Source: Ophiothrix spiculata (lineage: Eukaryota; Echinodermata; Ophiuroidea; Amphilepidida; Ophiotrichidae). From it: a stretch of DNA of 24,881 nucleotides. The translations under genes were made by a program, and so were the position numbers. The notes beneath the pieces are model-generated. The model did no database searches. It saw only the letters and a program-made list of their open reading frames with translations, and was not told the origin of the DNA. The first letter of the stretch is position 1; each line of letters begins with the position of its first letter. This document shows positions 1 to 9,300 of this stretch, piece by piece. The stretch lies in assembly GCA_000969725.1 (NCBI GenBank), contig JXSR01S003769.1; one strand, 5' to 3'.

Positions 1-300
1 GGTCGAATTTCTAATTTCATCAGAAACGTTACCTTTGAAGTGTATAATTCTATCATATCAATCAGGTTCCAACATCCAAAACGTAAGACAAATGTTTTAA
101 AAACCAAAAAAAAAAATCCTTTCTCCATTCAAGTTTTACCAGTACAGAAACTTTAAAACTCAATTTTCTCAGAACTTTAGTTTTCTGAATCAGCCCGATA
201 CCTTTTACCAATTTGGATGTAACTTTGTAATCGTATTTTACTATGCTGGTATTAAGGTACCTTTCGATATGACGGGTCACATATTAATTACAAAACTGAT
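1..300. other. RFC2 intron 6, no gene seen
   Basis: AT-rich non-coding sequence belonging to the last, incomplete RFC2 intron. No exon with RFC2 C-terminal sequence can be found on the minus strand here. The stretch at 252-282 (starts TTAAGGTACC, ends GGGTCACA) recurs in direct orientation at 1556-1586 with a few substitutions. The short open frames lack any recognisable protein sequence. Confidence 0.6.
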
Positions 301-1161
301 TTAAGGGTACTGTCAACCCTTCGTTTTCAGAAATGGTGTCTACTCTGTAACTCAGCAACGAAGAACCTAGTACCTAAAACCTAGCATGTTTGCATACTGA
401 ACATGATGGTGAGGTCATTTTTGGACCAAAATATGTAGATTTGGCTCTCAGATCCAAAATGATATTGTTTTGGGCCCAAAGTTTTACTTGGAAGTAAGGC
501 CGTATCCAGGGGGTGCGCTGTGGTAGGCGCACCCCTAATTTTGACAATGTGCAAAAAGGTCCACAAAATTCCTCTAAAAAGGTACACAAAAAAGAATCCA
601 AAAAGCACCAAAATACCTGCTAATGTTTTCAAAATTACTGAAAAGTGGGTTTATTTGTTGTTGTTTTGTTTTTGCTATTTGATTCCATTTTTATTCTTTA
701 TTTTGGCTTGCCATGTTTAGAAAACACTGAAATTAGTTTGGGTGCTGGGAAATTAACCAAATTTTCCTTTTGTAAAATTTTGAACTATAGAACATAGAAA
801 GCAATATCTAAGGACGCATTTCTCAATTTTTTTTTTATATTTTTTTTTTTAAATAGGTCGAAATTTCCTTTTTGGTCAAATTTTGGTATTGAGTGATGCA
901 TTCCTAGATATTGCTTTCTAGGTTATAAAAAGTTGTGTAGTTCATAATAAATCTTTCTCGTAAGATGTTGGGCCAACATGATTTCAGGACCTTTTTAGAC
1001 CTATTTTCAACCGTTGGGCCAAAATTTCAGACTTTGTTCCAAAATGACCTCGCCATCAAGTTCAGTTTGCCAATTCGCTTCTAGAAATGTATATATTTAT
1101 GAATTTTATAGTCACTTAACTCTGAAAATGAGGAGTTGATCAGGGTCGACTGTACCCTTAA
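301..1161. mobile_element. foldback / TIR element, about 860 bp, possible TTAA target
   Basis: The ends are inverted copies: GGGTACTGTCAACCCT near 304-320 matches, in reverse complement, AGGGTCGACTGTACCC at 1142-1158, and both are bordered by TTAA. Further in, the arms pair again: 390-425 (TGAACATGATGGTGAGGTCA) with about 1038-1075, and 786-826 (AGAAAGCAATATCTA) with 891-926. About 280 bases of the left arm (495-780) have no partner, so something may have inserted there or been lost from the right arm. There is no transposase frame, so this is a non-autonomous element. A TTAA duplication would fit piggyBac-like or Kolobok-like transposition, but the family is not identified. Confidence 0.6.
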
Positions 1162-2391
1162 CTTTACTTACTAATCATGCTAATGCGCACATTTAGGTAC
1201 ATTCCTGTTTATTAAATCGAATAGGCCCATTAAAAGTTTTCTGATCGATGCGCTCATATAGATGAATACGATTATCTTTCGATTGTGAGCAAAATGTATG
1301 AAATTTGAATAGAATCGGACATATTTATATAAAATGAATTAACATGAAAATAAAATCCTGTTGGGTCAAGAGAAGACAAACAACTTTTCTTTCATGACTT
1401 TTCTAGAAGATTGATATTTACTGAAAAAAATCAGAAAAACCGAAACTCTATTTAATTTGGATCGACTATAATAACCAAAAGCAAGGTGTCATTTTAAAGC
1501 TTAAAATATAATCTTTCCGATGAGACCAAAAAATCAATTTTCATTTTGGGACCCTTAAGGTACCTTTTGATATGATGGGTCACAAATGAAATATTTTTTT
1601 GTATTGGATCAACTTATAAAGGTGAAAAATTAATCAACAATGCGGATGTTCACATGAAAATTGCCTTGGCACCTCATCAAAAAAAAAAAGATTTTGCATT
1701 AATTAGGTTTTTTGACCGCCCACAGGAAACAAACTTGTTTCTTTTCTTTTTTCCAAACAAAAATGCACTGTACATGTCTTGATAGGCAGTTCTACTCATC
1801 AGCAACTGCATACAAAGATAGCCTTTCATCCACAATGAGGTGATGCCTTTGTTTACTTTATACATTTATTGCATTCAGATTTCCATGATTTGCATGAAAT
1901 TTAATGATTTCAATAATAACTATATGGGAGACTCTAATCTCATTTGTCGGCAGCTGATGATGGAAATTGGCGTAAGTCATTGGGGCAAATCCAGGGAACA
2001 TGCCAAAAATCTTAGAGATCACTTCGTGGTCCTTGTAGTTGAACATGAAAGTGTTTCTTTGTTTTAATAATTGTTATATTTCATACATGATATGAACCTT
2101 CTAGATCAAGTGAAAGATTGTTGATTTCCATTTAGCGATCAATCAATATCAGTAACAAAGGTTACAAAATTTCTGAAATTCAGACAATTTGCTGTATTTT
2201 CTGGTGAAATTTAAACTTTGGTGACGAATACTGCAAAAACTGTATCCCACTGGTGTTGGGTCATATATTGGGTCAATTAAAAATCTAGATTCCTGTTGTA
2301 GAAACTTTACAGCAATTCTATTTCAAGTCTGTACACCCTCTCTGTTCCATGATGATTGAATCAACATCAGAGGGTGTACAAATTTCACATT
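1162..2391. other. RFC2 intron 6, no gene seen
   Basis: More than 1.2 kb of AT-rich sequence. It holds the second copy of a 30-base direct repeat (1556-1586) and a hairpin with 12-base perfect arms (TGTACACCCTCT at 2330-2341, AGAGGGTGTACA at 2369-2380). Overlapping open frames on both strands at about 1840-2067 have a coding-like look but match no family I know, carry no splice signals in sensible places, and the minus-strand frame breaks at about 1860. I do not call a gene. Confidence 0.5.
2330..2380. repeat. hairpin with 12-bp perfect arms
   Basis: TGTACACCCTCT and its exact reverse complement are separated by 27 bases. It stands just left of the TIR at 2392. It is too weakly placed to be called a terminator, and it lies inside an intron, so it is more likely a remnant of a foldback repeat. 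Confidence 0.55.
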
Positions 2392-2753
2392 AAAGGTGCA
2401 ATTCATGATTTTGATGTGACAAAAACCTCGCCTGTTTTCTAGCTAAATAAGAAGAAAAGCACATCATAAATATATACCGAAAATCTCACTTGATTCCAAC
2501 CATTCGTTTCCAAGTTACAAGCTTTTCAGCATTTTGAAAATCCCCAATGGCTACTGTGTTGTAATTACTGTCGGGGCCCCAACAATAATTAGAAAATGAC
2601 ACATTTTCTCACTTTTCTCGAAAATGCAAGCACATATGAAAGAATGGTTTGGGGATCGTAACATATACCAGTTGACGATTCTTACAAGCTAAAAAACTCG
2701 GGTTTGATAGAGGTGACCTTGAGGGTGAAAAGTGGATCATGAATTGCCCCTTT
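2392..2753. mobile_element. TIR element (MITE-like), about 360 bp
   Basis: AAAGGTGCAATTCATGAT at 2392-2409 is repeated in inverse complement at 2736-2753 with one mismatch. The interior is non-coding. No clear target duplication is visible on the flanks, so the exact ends are uncertain. It sits within RFC2 intron 6, about 30 bp from the next TIR element. Confidence 0.55.
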
Positions 2754-2781
2754 GACGTATCTACACGGCTGGCATACTTAA

Positions 2782-3291
2782 AATGGGCTATTCCATTTGA
2801 AGTCCACCCCCCCCCCTGGAAGATTTTGGAATTCCAACCTAAATCTCCATTCCAAATCCAAACAGTTTTCAGAAAGTTTATGCCGAAAAGGGTATGGAAG
2901 ATTTTGGAATTCCAGCCAAGAAAACTGTCCTTGCAATTCCAAATCCAAAATATTTTCAGACATTTCAGAAACTTACGCTGGAAATGCCATAGAAAAGTAT
3001 GACAAATTTTGGAATTCCAACCGGAAAATTGTTATTTTGCCATTCAAAATCCAGATATTTGTTTTGAAATATTAGGAAATTTATGCTGGAAAGGCATCTA
3101 CGGTTTTGTAATTCCAACTGAAAATTATTGTTTTGCCATTCCAAAGTGAGACAATTTCAGTGAAAACATTGAAAGAATTGTAGATTTCCAAACCAAAATA
3201 AATGTACAAAAGTGCATTATACACACTCCCTTTTAAATGATTATATTAAAATTACAAAGGGGAGAGTGCATTCTAATTGGAAGAGCCCATT
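2782..3291. mobile_element. TIR element with internal tandem repeats, ends 12 bp from RFC2 exon 6 donor
   Basis: The left end AATGGGCTATTCCA pairs with the right end, which in reverse complement reads AATGGGCTCTTCCA. Similarity continues for about 30 bases. Between the ends are four degenerate repeat units anchored on TTTTGGAATTCCA at 2824, 2902, 3007 and (as TTTTGTAATTCCA) 3104, with spacings of 78, 105 and 97 bases. Open frames across 2739-3075 on both strands are by-products of this repetition, not genes. The right end lies 12 bases inside the intron from the exon 6 donor. Confidence 0.6.
2818..3125. repeat. degenerate tandem repeat, 4 units of about 80-105 bp
   Basis: Each unit carries TTTTGGAATTCCA followed by a C/A-rich stretch with ATTCCAAATCC or a variant, then TTATGC(C/T)GGAAA-like sequence. 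The units have diverged in length, so this is an old array contained within the surrounding TIR element. Confidence 0.6.
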
Positions 3292-3303
3292 CTTGTTACA
3301 TAC

Positions 3304-3369
3304 CTTAAAAACGTTTTTACTATTGACGACTGTGAAACCTGAATGTGTAGACTGAAGGTTATTGACTGC
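3304..3369 (-). CDS. RFC2: RFC2 coding exon 6
   Basis: Twenty-two codons between acceptor TTTACAG and donor GTATGT, phase 0 at both ends. It starts AVNNLQST and ends VNSKNVFK, the segment just after the AAA+ lid (box VIII GDMRQ is at the end of exon 5). Compared with human (FSGFGF, NSENVF) it has HSGFTV and NSKNVF, so it is a little more divergent than the other exons. The frame is intact. Confidence 0.93.
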
Positions 3370-6300
3370 CTGTAAATCAAAACAGAAAAGAAAAAAACCC
3401 AGAAACATTTAGTAATAAATTCACTAAAAAATTTGGTAAACAGAGTTTCAAATTTCACTAACAGACATAATATAGAGTGGAACACATACTCGAGCTATAT
3501 CATACTTGCCAACATATGCTATATGTGTGTAGAATTCAGAGGATGGGCATTACATTAGTGCAATTTACGGTCATAGATTATGTTCATCCATAAATTAGTA
3601 TGAACTCCTAAAAGATCTGATAGAAGCCCTTGTGGCAAGCACAGCTAGCACCATCGATTTAGAGAGGAGATCCCGAACTTGCTGCCATTTTTATTCCGAC
3701 ATGGGACTATTTGGGTGTTTGCTGTTGAAGACTCGCATCTTGTCATTAGGTGCAAATATTGAAAAAATGCACACACTTTGCATGCAGGATGGCATATCAT
3801 TCACGTTCAGTATAATTTGTGCAGTTGCAACTGAATCCCGCAGCAGAGTTTACTTTAGTGGGAACCATGTGTACCCGAATGCCCCAATGTGAGCTCCATA
3901 GCTGATGATAGCCATTACACAAGCCGGTGCACGAAGTACAAGATCTCCCCTCTATTATCTACAGTGAGACATGTTACAGGAAACAAATAATTTATTTTGT
4001 ATGGCCTTAAACATTAAATTCAATAGACTGCATTACTATAATCTTGCATTTACTCAGTAGTTTTATTGGATGCACTTTAGAGGTATTAGCCACGATTTTA
4101 CATGGATATGACAATTCATAAAAAAATACTTGAATCAAGGAAAGGCATGATAGAATCAATACAAACAAACAAAACTTTATTATTCTTAAAAAGAAGATTT
4201 TCCACCAAATTTGTTCCTCAGCAAACTGTTGACAATGTTTCTATTTCCCTAAGTTTTTAATTTCAGTATGTGTGTTTGTCCCTTAAAATGACTTTATTAT
4301 AGTTTAGAAATGTTACATATATCCAAAAGTATGATATATTTACCAACATTGGTTTGGTAGATGCAAAACAGTTTTATTTTTGACAATTTAACAATAAATT
4401 TCTAGAAACAATCTCAATGAATATCTCATTTGCCAGCGAATGACTTATTAAATACTTCTTTATGGGGTTATGACTTAACCAGGCATGAGAATGATATTTC
4501 ATTAAAATATCTGATTTTGGTAAAAATTTAAGCAAAAAACCTCTAAAGTGGTTAAATCGAGCTCCAAATTATCTGAATTTGGATGATTTTGGATGACAAA
4601 ATATCTGAAATCAGATAATTATCTGAAGATTCTCATGCCTGCTTAACAAAGATGGAGAATATATTTGAACTTCTAATATTTGCAAGTTCTTTTTATACAT
4701 ACGGTATCAAAAAAACGCATTTTCAATAGCAAGTCTACTTTGAAAAGCACGATCATGGCTAATACTTTAATTAAGGTTAATATATTTGTGTACAGTGATA
4801 GGTGTGATTGTTAATGTAGACAAGACCCCACTGTGATTGGCAATTGAAATGACACTAACGCCTACTTTGGTGTTATATTGTGCTGATGTGATAGAATTGA
4901 TGACATGTCTGAGTATGCCTCGTGTCCAAAGTATGCCTTTTTGTGTCGTACATGACTGTGGGGAGGCATATCATAGCATCACAAGATAAATTGTATGAAA
5001 TGAAAATGAATGAAAACAATTTGGATTTTGTCTTCTTCCTGTATCTCAAACTCTCTAGGTCCCAAATTAAAACATTGCTTCCTTCTATGCATAGGTTAAC
5101 CAGAAATACTTCTATTGAAATTACAAAAAGGATTGGGAAAAGGGAAGCTCCTTGTTCAAACCCACAAAAATTACCTGTCTCATATCACCCTGCGCTGTGT
5201 AAATAATGGCCTCCAAACCGTCATCGGTCTGGTCTACGTTCTCCATCTCACACACCTCCAATAGCCTCTTCAGTAACTGCTTATCCGAGAGCTTGGAATA
5301 TCTTAGCACGGCGCATCTAGATTGGATGGGTTCAATGATTTTGTCGGAGGCGTTGCAGGCTAAAGCAAACCTTGTGGTCTTGGAATATATCTCCATTGTT
5401 CTTCTTAATGCTTGTTGAGCACCATTTGTCATACTATTAAAGAAGAAAAAATAACACTTGCTACGAGCTTAACTAGTCACATTACTAAATGTAACTGTCT
5501 GAGTTCACAAACCCAAACACTCCACACACAAAAATTCACAAATAGTTCTTGAATGGGTTTATTTGTACTGAATGATTGTTGCAATTAAATATACTGTGGT
5601 GTTTTGCAAGTGCAAGTTTACAGCCAGTGGCACCAAGAGTGGTGTGGGAGACAGTTAGAGGCTTTGGTTCCCAAATTAATCAGAGGCTCCCTCTTGCTCT
5701 CTTCAGTCAGACCAGAAAAAGGCCCAATGCCTTGAATACACACTCCTCACATATACAAAAAAATCTATCACCAACAAGCTTAAGGTCAGAGGACACATGA
5801 ACTTCCTTGCTCACACACACAAATATCGTTGTAGAATTGTGATGAAAACATTGCCAAAACGTTACTGCTTTTAAGCGACCATGATTTATTTTTACTGCAA
5901 GATTTTGCATTTATCATCATCGCCACATGACTGAGTTAATTATGAATGAAATTAAACTTGAGCTGATGACAACGTCACATTTCAGGTAGCACCGGCCAGA
6001 GGAGCTGAATAAAAATATTGTACATTTGATATATCAATATTATTTTCAAAATATTGACTAGTACGATAAATTGATATCACTTAAAATACAATATCAGCGA
6101 TATCAATATATTGAATTATTGCTCACACTTTACTGCAATGTAGCGGCAGTCTAGAACTAAACCAGCATTATTCCAAACATACCTGTCTGCCTCATCCAAG
6201 ATGATGATCTTATGCCTTCCCTTTGGTAACGTCACTTTCTTCTGAGCAAACATCTTGATCTTATTCCTTACAACATCAATTCCTCTGAATAATACAAGTA

Positions 6301-9300
6301 CATGTATGATACAGAAATTCAGTTCGAAAGAAGTTTCCATTGATCAAAGTTACTTAACAATAGCACTCTCTGCATCAGTTGTTTGCATCTAGGTATTCAA
6401 ACACGCTACAGCAGTGATCATCTTTTAAAAAATGCCAGGCGAGCTGCAAATCACTCTCCTCCAGATTTTTAGGTGAACTGTGGGAGAGTGATTTGACATA
6501 ATTTGCAAGGAATTGTATCATTCATATTCTGCCTTGCAATTGCTTATGCCAATGGTGGGTGAGTGATAAATAGCTCTACTCAGCTTCATTTAAGGAGAGT
6601 GATGGCGAGTGATCACCCTCACTACGCCTCAAAAGACAGTGTCTGCTACAGAGTTGTTCATCGCAAGCAATTGGCAACAATGATACATCCATGCATCCGC
6701 ACAAAAATACGCCATCGCATCGGATGCAGAATTGTTGATTTGCAATGAATAAAGGCCTAGATATACTTTTTCATTTTACCATCTTGAAAATCCATAGAGC
6801 TGAATGCATATTGACCTCGAGTTCCTAGACGATATTATTGATCGGAATTAATCGCTAAAACTACAAATAGAATGATAAAAAATCACGACGGTGATAAAAA
6901 TTCGAAATGAAAATGTTTCTCTTTGGAGAAAATCCAAGGAGTCAGAAAATCTTTTCAGCAGAATACAATCCACAGTACTTGTCAAGGACAGATTTCAGAT
7001 AATAATGAAAAGACCAAGGTAATTATGGTATTGTTCTCGACCTAATGAGATCGATCTATGCCCCGTTGAACACCATCATGAAACATTTTCATAAATGGTG
7101 AAACATTTTACTCCATGACAAAAATTTAACATCATGAGAAAAAATCAAAATGAAAATTTTCATTCCAAATGAAAATTTAACATAGTGGTGAAAATGTAAC
7201 ACCATGAGAAAAATTCTGAATGCAAATGACTACAAAAATGACAAAGTATATCTAGGCCTTAACCCTATTGCGTGTTTTAATACCTTTCAACAACAAAAAT
7301 CTTTCTGAAAACGTATGAATTAAGTTCTAAATATTTTCAATGTAACAGATACTCATCTTCATTAAAATATTTAGCAGAATCTGAGGCAAAATTTTGGAAA
7401 ATGTATTTTGCTGCCTGGCTGGAAATCTTAAAAGCAAGATCATACTTTAATATACTGATCATTGGTATTACGAATGCTCCAAAGTCACAATGAAGGGCAA
7501 CCTTTGATGTAGAAACATTTAGAAGCAATTAGCCTCCCTTCAGATGAGCAGGGTTATCACTTCGCCGGACGGTGCCGGACAGATCAGCTGGCGCTTAGCC
7601 AAATTAAAGGGACTAGCCTAGATTCCACCTAGAATTAAAAACTTATGGGATGCTCTAAATAAAGCTTAAAAGTATAGTAAAATCCAAAAATGTGCAAAAA
7701 TTTACACACAAATGGCTCAAATTGAGAGAACTAATTTGCAATATATCATTCTTTGATGGTGTGTGACTATCCTGTGTTTCATAAATCCTAAATTTGTACC
7801 TCAGATGGATTTACCAGATAAAACATCAAACAAAGCTCCTAGATATAATTTAATACATATCAAAAGAGAAACAATTTCATCAAAAATAATTTGTTTAGCC
7901 ATCACAGGTGTAGAAACAAGATTTTTTAAAGTTTTCAAACTAGAAGCACTGTTTTCACACCACTTTTTTGCGCCGGCGAAATAAATAAGTAGGTAAAGAA
8001 TTGCAATTTTCTCCAATATTCCTGAAAATCATGGAAAACTACTTATAGGTTATATTACTATTAACATGTTCTATCGATTAAAGTAAAAAAATATGCAGGT
8101 AAAAAATTAGTGGGAAGAATCTAGGCCAGTCCCTTTAACCAGTGCTCATGGGCATTTTGGGCCTTATTGACCAGCACTGGAATGCCAAAGTGACCTAAAC
8201 AACTACAAAATGTGACAATTTCAGTTTCATTCAGCATTTTGATTAAAATTCATATCCAATTAGCCATCTCTAATTTTGGGCTGGTGACAATTATACAAAT
8301 TGAGTCATGCGTGGATGATGCTCTGGCTACAAAATATTAATCCTCTGTTTTGACTTGGGAATTACAGATAATAGAATGCGTGTTACTTTTACTGCTACCT
8401 TCCCCTTTTTCTAAGTCAATCTTTTTGTTGGGGTGGCACCCTAGTGAATATGTAAGGCTTGGAGACAGGAAATGTGTTATACCCATAGATTTACAGGGGA
8501 GATACAATGCATATTTTTATTCCGGCATGGGGACAAAATTGGGGGTATTTGGGTTTTTGCCGATAGCTTGCCGCTGATGCATCGCACTTTGTCATAATGC
8601 GCGAATATTGAAACACGCACACACGCATGTGTGCAGGTTAGCGTATCATTTGCGTAGGTTGTCTCTATGCGTGACCAAGTCTGGGAGTCAGAGTTGATTT
8701 TGGCGGGAACCGAGTGGACCCGAATACCCCCAATTTGAGCTCCATGGCGGACGACGCCATTACACAGGCTGGTATACAAAGCCTGGTATCTCCCCTGTAA
8801 TTTGTAAATCTATGGTTATACCCACCTATCATTGGATGCATTCATTTCAAGTACTGCTTCTTTATACGATGGTCCCAAAAGAGCCCTGGCTAAACATAGA
8901 ATACTGGTGGTTTTGCCGGTTCCTGGTGGTCCCTGAAATAGAAAATGTGATAGCATTGGCATGGTGCCATAATTTTATTACCATTTGTTGGAAACAGAAA
9001 TAATGAAAATAATTGTAATACCAAACATTTTTATTTATATTTTTTACACTGGCAAACTTGGATACATCAAATTAAAGCATGTGAAAAATGAGGACCGTCA
9101 ATGATTTAAACTGCCGACCACTCGCTTTCCAGGCAAGGATTCTTATATCTTAAAGGGACTAACCTACAATCAGGGAAAAAAGTCTTGGCACAATAAGCTG
9201 TACATGTGCATGTCATTGATTTTGCACGCTTTCCCTGTTCCCCACTCAATGTTGGTCCGAACACAAGGAGCATCTTTCCATCCAACATTGAAACAGGGGT

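Larger units (their letters stand above)
3370..5174 (-). other. RFC2 intron 5 (1805 bp)
   Basis: Bounded by donor GTAATT after GACATGAGACAG-type sequence of exon 5 and acceptor TTTACAG of exon 6. It contains two short TIR elements (about 3652-3963 and 4480-4641), listed separately. The rest (3370-3650, 3964-4479, 4642-5174) is AT-rich with no gene recognised. Open frames at 3632-3892 and 4922-5206 are incidental. Confidence 0.85.
6285..8825 (-). other. RFC2 intron 3 (2541 bp)
   Basis: Donor GTGGGT, acceptor TTATTCAG. It contains a hairpin repeat near 6435-6495 and TIR elements at 6752-7260, about 7597-8139 and 8484-8814. In 7261-7596 and 8140-8483 I see only AT-rich sequence, with a short GC-rich direct repeat GCCGGAC at 7563-7580. 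The GTGGGT donor departs from GTRAGT but is preceded by a good AG. Confidence 0.85.

Noticed and set aside
1858-2067. Overlapping open frames on both strands with protein-like look
   Set aside because: Neither frame matches a known family, the minus frame breaks near 1860, and splice signals are absent.
1-3300. Search for the last RFC2 exon(s) on the minus strand
   Set aside because: No segment reads like the RFC2 collar domain (VCDEPHP-type start, QMAEYLK-like region). The exons are taken to lie beyond the left edge.
3632-3892. 86-codon plus-strand open frame
   Set aside because: It lies within a MITE copy whose sister at 8484-8814 does not keep the frame.
8477-8779. 100-codon minus-strand open frame
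   Set aside because: Entirely inside the hAT-type MITE; no transposase motifs.
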